From contig NZ_AORV01000054.1 of NCBI RefSeq assembly GCF_000350485.1, forward strand, positions 1 through 64,000: a DNA stretch of 64,000 bases, read 5' to 3'. This DNA comes from Ruminiclostridium cellobioparum subsp. termitidis CT1112 (GTDB taxonomy: Bacteria; Bacillota; Clostridia; Acetivibrionales; DSM-1351). The translations under genes and the position numbers were made by a program. How positions within the stretch are numbered: the first letter of the stretch is position 1; every line of letters begins with the position of its first letter. Shown here piece by piece: positions 41,839 to 50,713 of this stretch. The notes beneath the pieces are model-generated. The model was given only the letters and a program-made list of their open reading frames with translations, searched no databases and was not told where the DNA came from.

Positions 41839-42555
41839 TCAGTCCGGCAATTCTTTGAACCTGTCCCCGCTGTATCCCGAGAGCTCCATGATCAGCTGCT
41901 GCAAAGTTTTGCCCTGATTTTTCAAATCATCTATATAAACATCTGCCGCTATCCTTCCGCGCCGGAGAATGATGGCCCTGTCAAGAAAATTTTCTATTTC
42001 ATTGACATGGTGGGTGCTGACAAGAATGGTCTCATCTTCTTTAATGCTTGAGGCCATGAGCTTTATAAAATCCTGGCGGGTTAGAATGTCTTCTCCTAAA
42101 AACGGCTCATCCATTATAATGTATCTGGCCATTTTGGACAGGCCGGCACACATCTCCAGCCTGGCTTTCTGACCATGGGAAAAGGTTTTTATTTTAGTGC
42201 CCGGCTCCAGTTCAAAAAATTTCAGAAGCTTCTCATAGCGTTCTTTATTAAAACCCGGGAAATATTCCGAAAGGAACTCGCCGTACCCCCGGGGTGTCAA
42301 ATGGGGAAAGTAGCTGCCTTCATGTGTGATAAAAGCCATTTCCCGGTGCATTTCGACGGGAGTTTTTCCTTCAATGAGCACCTGGCCGGCGGTCAATTCC
42401 GTCAGTCCCATAACGGCCTTCAAAAGCGTGCTTTTACCGGCCCCGTTTTGGCCCAGAATACCTACTACCTCACCGGAATTTATAAGGGCACTTTCATCCA
42501 TAAGTCCAAGTGACTTTGTGCCATAGTACTTTTTTACATGTTTTATTTCGATCAT
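41839..42555 (-). CDS. ABC transporter ATPase, YtrB-like
   Basis: A 238-residue ATPase: Walker A GQNGAGKST, signature FSHGQKARLEMCAGLS, Walker B YIIMDEPFLGED, switch His STHHVNE. The signature SHGQKARLEM and the following MDEP block match single-domain ATPases of YtrB type. It is the last gene of the GntR-permease-unknown-ATPase operon, starting one base after the stop region of the upstream gene (42557). Substrate unknown; Ytr systems of Bacillus respond to cell-wall antibiotics. Confidence 0.88.
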   Translation of the reverse strand: MIEIKHVKKYYGTKSLGLMDESALINSGEVVGILGQNGAGKSTLLKAVMGLTELTAGQVLIEGKTPVEMHREMAFITHEGSYFPHLTPRGYGEFLSEYFPGFNKERYEKLLKFFELEPGTKIKTFSHGQKARLEMCAGLSKMARYIIMDEPFLGEDILTRQDFIKLMASSIKEDETILVSTHHVNEIENFLDRAIILRRGRIAADVYIDDLKNQGKTLQQLIMELSGYSGDRFKELPD

Positions 42556-42556
42556 T

Positions 42557-43996
42557 TCAGCCTCCGCTTTCCGATGCGGAGTATACCCTTACCGCATCAA
42601 ACTGCCGGTAGTCATATAAACTGTAGCCCCCTGAATTTGCCAGGTTCTGTCTGTCATATTGGGTATCCTCATTTGCATCGGATACAAGCTCCCCTTTGTA
42701 CAGGAGCTTTCCGGAAGAATCCGTCCTGTCATATACCAGCAGTAAGAATTTTCTCCGTTTTAATATACTTACTGAAATACCGCTGTCCGTTTCGTCGGTT
42801 ACATAGGTGAATATAAAGAGCTTCCCATTCACAGCCGCAGCATTGTCCAGCATGGTGACCTCCTCCCTGACTCCGTCAAGAGCCAGGGAATCTGCAAAAT
42901 GCTCAAGTGTGAGCTGGCCTTCAAATTTGACCGTGGCAACCATTTTGCTTTTATTCATAAAACAGACGGTCAGATATTTACCCTGCTGGAACACCTGATA
43001 AAAGTTATTTTTTTCATTAACAACCGCCTGCTTCAGGGTCAGCTCGTCAATAAGCGCTCCCGTATCAGGCTCATATGCCCTGAAAGCGAGAACATTATCG
43101 ATCAGCATATACATAACAAGCTTATCGTCCACATTCTCCAGTCCCAATATATCAATATTGTGACCCTCCAGGCCAATATTGACTATTTTTTCAAACCCGC
43201 CATAGTTCTCCATGTTATCCCAGTTCGGCCAGGTTTTCCACTCGTCAATGCGGAATATGCCGTTGCTCCCCGAAGCCCGCTTATCGGTGAGAACCGTAAA
43301 ATACAGCTTACCCTTTATAACAACAAAACTGTTATTTGCGTTATCACGGGTAACAAGACCGATATTTGAGTTTTCAGATATAACATTCCTTACCGGAGGA
43401 GCTTCATTTTCATTTATATAATAAGTTTTATTAAATAAAAACTCTTTTTCCTGTGATTTTATTTGTATGCCGGTATTTACCCTGACGACAGCTTCTCTCA
43501 TTCCCTTCACCATATTTACAAACAGGTCAATTTTATCTGCCCTGGTGACTTCCTCAATATACCTGATACTCTCGGGCAGCGGTCTGCCGGCTTCCGAAGC
43601 CGTAATCCCCGCCGGCTCCCAGGGCTTGCTTTCCAGCTCCACATTTGCATCCCTGGAGGGCCTGGCATCTATTGTCTGATAATACTGGATTCCATCTATA
43701 TATTTTGTATTCCCATAAGGTCTCTGGGAGGACATAACCAGGTCCGAGCCCTCATCGTAAAACCTGAAGCCCTGTTTCAGGTTTCCGCCCTTTATTGAAA
43801 AGTCCTGTCCATGCCAGCGATCCTGAAGCACTCCGTCAATAACCACATCTCCCAGGACCTGTCTGTTTCCCTGAATATCCTTCAAATAAAGGGTTCCTTT
43901 ATTTTGTGCGCTTATTATGCCTCCACCCAGAATACCTGTAACAAGCAGCGCAATCAGAGCGGCAACTGCAGCAGCATTTTTTTTGAAAATATTCAT
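42557..43996 (-). CDS. Membrane-anchored extracellular protein of the Ytr-like operon
   Basis: A 479-residue protein with one membrane segment at about 8-29 and a large outer part rich in beta strands (for example NIGLVTRDNANNSFVVIKGKLYFTVL, DILGLENVDDKLVMYMLIDNVLAFRAYEPDTG, VNGKLFIFTYVTDE). The spacing of these strands suggests a beta-propeller. It sits between the permease and ATPase genes, so it is probably a substrate-contact or accessory part of the transporter. I recognise no named family. Confidence 0.6.
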   Translation of the reverse strand: MNIFKKNAAAVAALIALLVTGILGGGIISAQNKGTLYLKDIQGNRQVLGDVVIDGVLQDRWHGQDFSIKGGNLKQGFRFYDEGSDLVMSSQRPYGNTKYIDGIQYYQTIDARPSRDANVELESKPWEPAGITASEAGRPLPESIRYIEEVTRADKIDLFVNMVKGMREAVVRVNTGIQIKSQEKEFLFNKTYYINENEAPPVRNVISENSNIGLVTRDNANNSFVVIKGKLYFTVLTDKRASGSNGIFRIDEWKTWPNWDNMENYGGFEKIVNIGLEGHNIDILGLENVDDKLVMYMLIDNVLAFRAYEPDTGALIDELTLKQAVVNEKNNFYQVFQQGKYLTVCFMNKSKMVATVKFEGQLTLEHFADSLALDGVREEVTMLDNAAAVNGKLFIFTYVTDETDSGISVSILKRRKFLLLVYDRTDSSGKLLYKGELVSDANEDTQYDRQNLANSGGYSLYDYRQFDAVRVYSASESGG

Positions 43997-44019
43997 ACGT
44001 CATCCTCCTATCGGGCGTG

Positions 44020-44802
44020 TCACCCCAAGATCGCGCTGCTTCTTATCCATCTGATACTTTGATATATATAAAACACGCTAAAGACAAACAAAACGATACT
44101 GGATACATACAGATTCCGATTCATATCAGCTAATACCGAAGCATTTCTTTTATTGACCTCAAAAATAATTATCATAATATTTATAAGGGGAAATACCAGC
44201 TGCCAATACCTGCGGGCCAATACAGCGTAGCTCATGAAAAATATCCCCAGTATCAAGGATATTTCCATCAAAAAGGTAGAAGAAAAGCTCTCCGCACTCA
44301 AAGGAAACAGAAGCCTCAGGAAATCCGAACGCACAAAGGCCAGAAATAAACCGTTTACAGGCCTGGAGTAACTAATAAGCCCATCAGTCACAACAGCTGA
44401 AAAAGGGGTTGAAAAGAGCATATACCCTGTCAGTATGCTGATAAGCTGGGAACATATGAGCATGAGCAAATAAATAAAGCCCGGTATGACTTTGGAGAAA
44501 TAAATGGCAGACCTGCCGTCAGGAATCGCCATAAGCGTATAGATGCCCCTGCTGCCTGAATAATCGGACAGAACACTGTAAACACATCCCGCAAGAGTTA
44601 ATGCAAAACCAATATAAAATACCGAGGATACACCCGAAAGTGCTATCAGCTTTTCAAAGGGTATATACCTGTCGGCGGGATAATCCCCGGCCGTTATGTA
44701 AAGGAGCATGTTCTGCGCCACGATGAGCATTAAACACTCAAGCAATACAAGCCTGGAAATAAACCCGAACTGGAAATTTATCAATTTATACAACTTCTTC
44801 AT
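44020..44802 (-). CDS. ABC transporter permease-like membrane protein
   Basis: The start at 44802 (MKKLYKLINFQF) follows GGGGGTGAAT; a frame to 44838 adds 12 residues with no site. The 260-residue protein has about six hydrophobic segments (near 16-35, 50-72, 92-115, 148-165, 178-200, 205-240). It has no EAA loop. By position it is the membrane part partner of the ATPase at 41839. Build is like the YtrC/D permeases. Confidence 0.75.
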   Translation of the reverse strand: MKKLYKLINFQFGFISRLVLLECLMLIVAQNMLLYITAGDYPADRYIPFEKLIALSGVSSVFYIGFALTLAGCVYSVLSDYSGSRGIYTLMAIPDGRSAIYFSKVIPGFIYLLMLICSQLISILTGYMLFSTPFSAVVTDGLISYSRPVNGLFLAFVRSDFLRLLFPLSAESFSSTFLMEISLILGIFFMSYAVLARRYWQLVFPLINIMIIIFEVNKRNASVLADMNRNLYVSSIVLFVFSVFYIYQSIRWIRSSAILG

Positions 44803-44845
44803 ATATTCACCCCCGCTTGTATTACAGCTATAATACACTAATCCG

Positions 44846-45220
44846 TTAAATATCCCATTTATCCGTTATAAGGCGGATTACTTTTTTATAGGACAGGTTT
44901 ACTTCTCTGGCCGCAGAAATAAAGTCACTGACCAAAGACTCGGTAAGCTCGGACTCGATCCTGGAATATATTTGATCATTTATGCAGATCACGCTGCCCA
45001 CATTTGTGCTGGTGACGATAAATCCCTCGTCCTCCATCAGTTTGTATGCCTTCTGGGCGGTATTGGGATTGATGTTCAAGGCGGCGGCCAGCTCACGTCT
45101 TGAAGGAAGTCCGGTGCCGTTTTCCGCATGCCCCAGCAGTATTTTCTTTTTTACATAATTAGATATTTGTATATATACAGGATCCTTGTTATTTAGTATC
45201 AGTCCTGAAAAATCCAACAC
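44846..45220 (-). CDS. GntR-family regulator, YtrA type
   Basis: A 124-residue protein with GTG start at 45220 and GGAGGTGA upstream. The winged helix is at about 10-78 (YIQISNYVKKKILLGH...LPSRRELAAALNINPNTAQKAYKLMEDEGFIVT), and the C-terminal part is a short helical dimerisation stretch (about 90-124), as in the YtrA subfamily. These act as repressors of an adjacent ABC transporter operon. The operator-like palindrome at 45238-45273 overlaps its own promoter, which fits autorepression. Confidence 0.9.
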   Translation of the reverse strand: MLDFSGLILNNKDPVYIQISNYVKKKILLGHAENGTGLPSRRELAAALNINPNTAQKAYKLMEDEGFIVTSTNVGSVICINDQIYSRIESELTESLVSDFISAAREVNLSYKKVIRLITDKWDI

Positions 45221-45237
45221 TGCCAGGTCACCTCCGC

Positions 45238-45273
45238 CATCCAGGTGTATTATACCACTAATACACCTGGATG
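45238..45273 (-). promoter_or_regulatory. Operator palindrome overlapping the Ytr-like operon promoter
   Basis: CATCCAGGTGTATTA and TAATACACCTGGATG (15-bp arms, perfect) flank TACCAC. On the minus strand the -35 box TTTACA (45272-45277) and the -10 box TATAAT (45249-45254) are 17 bases apart and the -10 lies in the palindrome. Binding of the GntR protein here would block RNA polymerase. Confidence 0.8.
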
Positions 45274-45344
45274 TAAATAATTAATACATTTACTTGCAAA
45301 CAATGACACTATCTTGCCTGTACAAATTCCGCAGTCAATTCAAT

Positions 45345-47048
45345 TCAATTGCCTCCCATACGCCCCCACTGACCCTTACTGATAAATTCTCCGGCTCTGT
45401 TTTCTGCATTTTCCACCATTTCTGCATCATAGCCGAGAATTTTCAGCAGCTTTATTGCATTGCGCGTAGAAGCCTGTCCAGGATAGATTTTATAATCAAA
45501 GGCAATCTTCTCCTGGTCAAAAAACTCCTGAAAATGATAATTGTCCACCCTGTCATTTAATATCTGGGCCAGCTCTATATCATGTGTGGCGCACAGGCAA
45601 ATACAGTTGCTCTGTGAAATATAAGCCACTATTTCGGAAGAAGCCGCTATCCTCTCAATTGTATTGGTTCCCCTGAGCACCTCATCAATGACACAGAGGA
45701 CGGGAATGTCAGGATTAATACCCTGAAGGATACGTTTTAACGACTTTATTTCAACAATATAATAACTCTCCTTTGCTTCCAGATTGTCATTAAGTGCCAT
45801 TGAGCTGTAAATATTGAAAAAGCAGGAACTGTATTCCTTTGCCAGACAGGTGCAGATGGTCTGGGCAAATATGGCATTTATGGCTGCCGACTTTAAGAAG
45901 GTCGACTTTCCTGAAGCATTTGAACCTGTAATAAGTGCTGATTTTAATGTATCAAAGCTGTTTGCCACCGGATTATCTATCAGCGGGTGGTATAATTCTG
46001 TAAAATGAAATTTTTTATTGTTGTTTTGGTCATTATTTTTGCAATTTATTGTATTGCAAAGTTCGAGTTCAGGCAGCGTATAATATTCGAGGCTCTCCCT
46101 GTATGAAGCGACAGCTATAAGGCTTTCAAGTTCGCCCAATGTCTCATAAATGGTCTTCAGCTCTCCTCTGTACTTCTCGATCAGCCTGAAAATACTGTGA
46201 TAGGCAATGGGTTCACCCAGAAAGAATATTTTGATAATCTCAAAAAAATAATTCTCAGTTGTATAGAACATAAAAAAGAAAGTGTTAAGGCTGATGCCTT
46301 TGATCCTGTTTGTACACTTCTTCAATTTTTCTGTATAGGACCCGATTTGCCCATAGGGCAGCCTGACAATCCTTTTTGCGGTACCGATCATGTTTACCAG
46401 GTAACCCAGCGCCTGCAAATGACCGACTATCTGATCCCTTGCCTTGAAGTACATTGATATATTCAAGGCCATTGATATGAAAAACAGGACAACGGCAGGA
46501 GGATAAACAGCTGCTGCAAAAGGTGTAACAATAAAAGCAGCGGATAAAATTTTATAGAATAGTCCGCTTTTTCCGAGACCCTTTCTTTTTCCGCTTATGT
46601 ATTCGAATAAATTTAAGAATCTCAGTTTGCCCAATTGAAACAGCAATATCTGTATTTTTTCTCTTTCGGTGTCATTGCAGCGAAAGTACTCTATCATATC
46701 GTTTCTGTTCCGCAATATTTCCTTATCGTATTGAAGCTCTCTAAGAGTCTTGTACAGATATTCCTCACCAATATCGGTCTGCGTGTTATTGATTCTGGAA
46801 AAAACCCTGTTCATATCAAGGTCGTTCCAGGTTATATCATCTATATAAAATTTTTCACTGTTTTCTTTGATATTGTTAAAATAGCTGCCGATAGAGATAT
46901 AATCATTGGGGGTGCACTCTTTTGCGGGTTTCTTTCCCCATTGGGACTGTACATTCTTCCGGCATTTCCTGTCATGTGCGACTTTTCCGTAAGCACTGAA
47001 AATAATATAACCCGCTATAACCGCTAAAAAGAAATATAAAACCATCAT
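45345..47048 (-). CDS. Membrane-associated MutS-family ATPase without mismatch-binding domain
   Basis: A 567-residue protein. An N-terminal membrane segment (3-22) and a hydrophobic pair at about 183-225 precede a helical lever part. The C-terminal ATPase is of MutS domain V type: Walker A TGSNASGKST, then TCLAKEYSSCFFNIYSSMALNDNLEAKESYYIVEIKSLKRIL, Walker B VLCVIDEVLRGTNT and ATHDIELA. MutS domain I (F-x-E) is absent, so this is not the mismatch repair protein. Role of such membrane MutS-like proteins is not settled. Confidence 0.85.
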   Translation of the reverse strand: MMVLYFFLAVIAGYIIFSAYGKVAHDRKCRKNVQSQWGKKPAKECTPNDYISIGSYFNNIKENSEKFYIDDITWNDLDMNRVFSRINNTQTDIGEEYLYKTLRELQYDKEILRNRNDMIEYFRCNDTEREKIQILLFQLGKLRFLNLFEYISGKRKGLGKSGLFYKILSAAFIVTPFAAAVYPPAVVLFFISMALNISMYFKARDQIVGHLQALGYLVNMIGTAKRIVRLPYGQIGSYTEKLKKCTNRIKGISLNTFFFMFYTTENYFFEIIKIFFLGEPIAYHSIFRLIEKYRGELKTIYETLGELESLIAVASYRESLEYYTLPELELCNTINCKNNDQNNNKKFHFTELYHPLIDNPVANSFDTLKSALITGSNASGKSTFLKSAAINAIFAQTICTCLAKEYSSCFFNIYSSMALNDNLEAKESYYIVEIKSLKRILQGINPDIPVLCVIDEVLRGTNTIERIAASSEIVAYISQSNCICLCATHDIELAQILNDRVDNYHFQEFFDQEKIAFDYKIYPGQASTRNAIKLLKILGYDAEMVENAENRAGEFISKGQWGRMGGN

Positions 47049-47104
47049 GATATATTACCTCCATTATGGAAGCTCAGGTATCAAATGGGCTCCCCTTGCC
47101 GCCC

Positions 47105-47785
47105 TCAGCCCCTGTTCCAGGGCAGATGAATCTGCTTCCTCAGTGGCAGCAGCTCGGAACCGCTGAGTCTGCTGCTTTCAAGACGGCTTATGACCCCTTC
47201 CAGACCTGCTGTTATACTCAGTGGAATGCCGAGCTTTTCAGACACCTCAGAAATTATTCCATTGCCTTCAAGAATAATTTCAGGAGTGGTCTCCTCAAGA
47301 AGGTTGCTGTTGTTGATAAGCCTGGTGACCTTGATATTGGCACTGTATTCTACCAGCGCTATCATCTCAAGGATTTTTTCAGGAGTATCAGTCATACCCC
47401 TCCTTGTGTTGATGACAAAAAACATTTCATAATCATCACTGAGTATTTCCTCTTTAAACCTGGATACCGCCTTCGCCCCCAGGTCGTCTCCTCCCACATC
47501 CAGAACGGCCTTGTATTCCTTTTTCTGAAAGAGGGAGTATATTTCGGAGGGTATGGCCGGAACATCCACATTGGTATTTGCATACATGGGCAGAATAACC
47601 CAGATGTTGTTCTTTTCCAGTTCTTCCTTTGCATCGGCTGTCCTGAAATAAGGATTTACTATATCAAAGTCCACTATTGCGGTCTTATAATGGGCCTCTG
47701 CAAGCTTCAGGGCATAATTGACCGCAACTTCGGTCTTTCCGCTCCCGAAATGGCCGGTAAAAATATTTATACGCTTCTCAAACAT
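47105..47785 (-). CDS. P-loop ATPase of the CobQ/MinD-like class
   Basis: A 226-residue protein with FTGHFGSGKTEVAVNYALKLA (Walker A with Lys), AIVDFDIVNPYFRT (the Asp-containing switch) and VLDVGGDDLGAKAVSRF (Walker B region). It resembles cobyrinic-acid-synthase-type or ParA-like ATPases of clostridia with unknown task. Its start overlaps the end of the tcdA gene by eight bases, so the two are expected to be made together. Confidence 0.7.
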   Translation of the reverse strand: MFEKRINIFTGHFGSGKTEVAVNYALKLAEAHYKTAIVDFDIVNPYFRTADAKEELEKNNIWVILPMYANTNVDVPAIPSEIYSLFQKKEYKAVLDVGGDDLGAKAVSRFKEEILSDDYEMFFVINTRRGMTDTPEKILEMIALVEYSANIKVTRLINNSNLLEETTPEIILEGNGIISEVSEKLGIPLSITAGLEGVISRLESSRLSGSELLPLRKQIHLPWNRG

Positions 47786-48548
47786 GCTGTTTCTCCCATT
47801 CGATAATATCCTTTATAACTTCACCGGCTATGATCAAACCCATAACCGACGGTACAAAGGGAAGACTTCCCGGAATCTGGTGCTTGACAGTGCATTTTCT
47901 GGCAGACCCCTTCGGGCAGATGCACCCTGCGCTGCAGCTGGAGCTTTCAGTTTCAACGGGCTTGCGCGGCTCCTCCTTTGAGTACACCACCTTGAGCTTC
48001 TTTATTCCCCTTAAGCGCAATTCCTTCCTGACCACCTTTGCCAGTGGATCCACCGAAGTTTTATATATATCCGACACCTCAAACTTTGTGGGGTCAAGCT
48101 TGTTTCCTGCTCCCATTGCGCTTATTACCGGTATCCCCAGCTCATTCGCCCTTACGACAAGGTCAATTTTTGCTGTCACTGTATCTATGGCATCCACAAT
48201 ATAGTCGCAGCTTTTATCCAGTATCTCTTCGGCCACATCCGGCATATAAAACTTCTGTATAATTGTAACCTCACACTTGGGGTTAATTTCCAGAACTCTG
48301 TCCCTCATAGCTTCAACCTTGGGTTTTCCCACCGTTTTCCTTGTTGCGTGCAGCTGCCTGTTCAGATTTGTAAGGCAGACACAGTCGTCATCTATGAGTA
48401 CAATTTTTCCCAGCCCGCATCTGACCAGAGCCTCGACGGTGTATGAGCCAACACCCCCTACGCCAAAAACTGCAACCTTGCTGTTTTGCAGCTTCTCAAG
48501 GCCTTCTTTTCCTATTATCAATTCATTTCTTGAAAATTCATTCAGCAT
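47778..48548 (-). CDS. tcdA: tRNA threonylcarbamoyladenosine dehydratase TcdA
   Basis: A 256-residue E1-like (ThiF/MoeB fold) protein of the TcdA/CsdL family, beginning NEFSRNELIIGKEGLEKLQNSKVAVFGVGGVGSYTVEALVRCGLGKIVLIDDD. It has the GxGGVGS ATP loop, the ADP-binding D (LIDDD), NRQ, and DAIDT. TcdA uses ATP to cyclise the carboxyl of t6A to ct6A at position 37 of tRNAs. The C-terminal SSCSAGCICPKG block is a cysteine cluster also seen in relatives. Confidence 0.92.
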   Translation of the reverse strand: MLNEFSRNELIIGKEGLEKLQNSKVAVFGVGGVGSYTVEALVRCGLGKIVLIDDDCVCLTNLNRQLHATRKTVGKPKVEAMRDRVLEINPKCEVTIIQKFYMPDVAEEILDKSCDYIVDAIDTVTAKIDLVVRANELGIPVISAMGAGNKLDPTKFEVSDIYKTSVDPLAKVVRKELRLRGIKKLKVVYSKEEPRKPVETESSSCSAGCICPKGSARKCTVKHQIPGSLPFVPSVMGLIIAGEVIKDIIEWEKQHV

Positions 48549-48634
48549 ACAATTACTCCATTTTATTCTATAAATAATTAAATTCTTGTCTATGCAGAAT
48601 TATTAAGAAACTCTACAGTTGTTATTTTATCAGG

Positions 48635-49234
48635 TTAATTGAACCGTATTCCTTCTGTGGCTTTGCAGACTTCGACCATTCTTTTTGCCGAAATAACCGC
48701 CCTTTTCACAGCGTTTTCATCATCCCTGGCAGGTCTCATGGCACATACCCCGTGGTGTCCGCAGTCATCGTCAATATACCCGTCCCCCACAATTATCATA
48801 CCGTTGACCAGCATCATATCGTGCATTGCCTTCAGAGCAGCTTCCTGTCCGCCGAATCTTGCGTTTCCTACGCTGACTCCAAGCCCTACCTTATTATAAA
48901 ACCACTTGTTCACTCTGGCTTTTCTTGTTTTATCAAACATTGCCTTGAGCTGTGCCGATACGCTTCCGAAGTATACGGGGCTTCCAATCACAATGCCGTC
49001 GGCTTTTTTCATAAGCTCAAAAGCTTCTTCCAGTGCGGTGCCTTTATAGCAGCTGCCTGTACACGGATTTGAGCACACCGTACAGTATCCGCACTTCTGC
49101 TCACCCATTATTTTTCCTATATCCAGTAAAATAGTCCGTGCTCCGAGCTTTGAACATTCCTCAAGCACTCTGCCTATGAGAAAGCTTGTATTTCCCTCCA
49201 TGTTCGGGCTGCCGTTGAGTCCAACAATATACAC
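48635..49234 (-). CDS. Flavodoxin-fold NAD(P)H-dependent FMN reductase family protein
   Basis: A 199-residue protein: LNGSPNMEGNTSFLIGRVLEE (FMN phosphate loop), a cysteine-rich insert CGYCTVCSNPCTGSCYKG that may hold an iron-sulfur cluster, and GIVIGSPVYFGSVSAQLKAMFDKT. Iron-sulfur flavoproteins of this type transfer electrons in anaerobes. Partners are not evident from neighbours. Confidence 0.85.
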   Translation of the reverse strand: MYIVGLNGSPNMEGNTSFLIGRVLEECSKLGARTILLDIGKIMGEQKCGYCTVCSNPCTGSCYKGTALEEAFELMKKADGIVIGSPVYFGSVSAQLKAMFDKTRKARVNKWFYNKVGLGVSVGNARFGGQEAALKAMHDMMLVNGMIIVGDGYIDDDCGHHGVCAMRPARDDENAVKRAVISAKRMVEVCKATEGIRFN

Positions 49235-49365
49235 TTAACATCACTCCAAAAGAAAAAAATATGCGTACTTCTAAAAGGATACACCAATTGGGTGATGAAA
49301 ACAAGTTGTCCTGCTTGTATTAGCCTGTATTAAGCCTTATTGGACGGTAAATAAAAAGAAATTAT

Positions 49366-50244
49366 TCATTTTATGACCTTTCGAGAGTTCAAATCAAACA
49401 GCAGGGATTTTTTTATTGCCTTTTCTGCTCCGTCCTTTGCCCTGATTTCCCGGCTGAGTTCAAAGGTATGGTTATCCCGCCATTTTACAAAATCATAACT
49501 ATATACATACAACCCACTTATCAGATATTTTTTATCCCTGGCCATATCCCTGCTGCTGTCAAATATCTGTTTGTTATCCCGGCAGTTAAAAACTATAACA
49601 TTGTCTTCCTCATTGCAGGGAATATTCTGCTGACTGGCAGAATACCAGCAGGCATTATATTTTCCGTCAGGTGTTATTGCAAAACCTTTAAAAACTCCAA
49701 CATCATAATGGATTTTTTCCAGGCGGGAGTTCTCCAGGTCGTAAGAATACAGAGTCGTGCGGTAAAACCTGTCTTCATTTTTTCCTTCCACGGCAAAGTA
49801 AAGCCTCTTCATTTTCTCATTCAGCAGCATATGCTTTATATCATATCCGTTTCGGTACTTTTCCCTGAATCCGAAGATATTTCTTATTTCCTTCATTTGA
49901 AAAGCATCGATATTGCCGGTTACCGGTCTACCGCCAAGCTTATAGTCAAGCTTCAGCGTAACAAGACCATAGTTGTCTTCGGTCAGATACACCTTTAAAT
50001 CCAGTTTTGCCGCATTATTGGATACATTTATTTTTTCCTGCCTTCTCGCAGTACGTTCATTCTGAATTTTAACAGAATCCCTTTCAGCAAAGGACCTGGT
50101 CTGAGGACCGGAACTGTCCGGGTTTATTTTATGTGAATAGGCACTGTTATTAATATTGGCCTGGGATTTGCTGAATAAAATAGTCCCGCTGACCAAAACT
50201 GAAATCATAACCACATATAGGATCGATAGATATAGTCTTTTCAT
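49366..50244 (-). CDS. Membrane-anchored extracellular protein, propeller-like
   Basis: A 292-residue protein with a single N-terminal membrane segment or signal (about 7-28) and a Ser/Lys/Arg-rich linker to about 80. The rest has repeated strand units such as LKVYLTEDNYGLVTLKLDY, RLYFAVEGKNEDRFYRTTLYSYDLENSRLEKI, AITPDGKYNACWYS, FKWRDNHTFELS, like blades of a propeller (ITPDGKYNACW is PD40-like). Function unknown. Confidence 0.55.
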   Translation of the reverse strand: MKRLYLSILYVVMISVLVSGTILFSKSQANINNSAYSHKINPDSSGPQTRSFAERDSVKIQNERTARRQEKINVSNNAAKLDLKVYLTEDNYGLVTLKLDYKLGGRPVTGNIDAFQMKEIRNIFGFREKYRNGYDIKHMLLNEKMKRLYFAVEGKNEDRFYRTTLYSYDLENSRLEKIHYDVGVFKGFAITPDGKYNACWYSASQQNIPCNEEDNVIVFNCRDNKQIFDSSRDMARDKKYLISGLYVYSYDFVKWRDNHTFELSREIRAKDGAEKAIKKSLLFDLNSRKVIK

Positions 50245-50361
50245 AAATACCTCCCATCCAAAAATATCTATATTGTATTTTATACAAAAATAGAAAATGT
50301 ATTTACAATAAATATTCCTGGTGTGTTTTCAAGGTATTTTAAAAGCCCGGTAATTTGAAAA

Positions 50362-50697
50362 TTATCTCAGAAAGGCATCAATAGCCAGCAGGAAGACACC
50401 TGTGAAGACGGATGTGAAACCGTTTAAACCAAGAAGAATCAACCGTGTCCCTTCATCCGTTATTTCGCCTTTGTCATGTTTTGGTTCTGCTGCATCAACC
50501 CCAGTGGCTCTATTCTGATTTTTGGATATTATGATCACAATCCCTGCTAAAACCAGAACAAGTCCTATCAGAAAAAGTGTCTCAATAAAATTGTAACTAA
50601 TCCTTAGTGAAATCAGATATCCTGCCAGACAAAAAAGTACAGATAGAACAGCACTGTATGCCAGGGTTAAAATACTCTTGAGCTTCAATTTGCCCAT
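50362..50697 (-). CDS. Small integral membrane protein, three to four segments
   Basis: A 111-residue protein with hydrophobic stretches at about 10-28, 37-57 and 90-108. The linker between the second and third holds a polar part (SKNQNRATGVDAAEPKHDKGEITDEG). It lies 16 bp after the amidohydrolase start region end, thus likely in the same message as that gene. No family recognised. Confidence 0.5.
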   Translation of the reverse strand: MGKLKLKSILTLAYSAVLSVLFCLAGYLISLRISYNFIETLFLIGLVLVLAGIVIIISKNQNRATGVDAAEPKHDKGEITDEGTRLILLGLNGFTSVFTGVFLLAIDAFLR

Positions 50698-50713
50698 ATG
50701 TCTACCCTCTTTC

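Noticed and set aside
42899-43369. 156-codon plus-strand frame opposite the Ytr-operon extracellular protein
   Set aside because: No start signal, no motif, and the minus-strand gene fits the operon spacing.
47066-47806. 246-codon plus-strand frame
   Set aside because: It is fully antisense to the P-loop ATPase gene, whose Walker A and overlap with tcdA make it the real gene; the frame has no recognisable motif.
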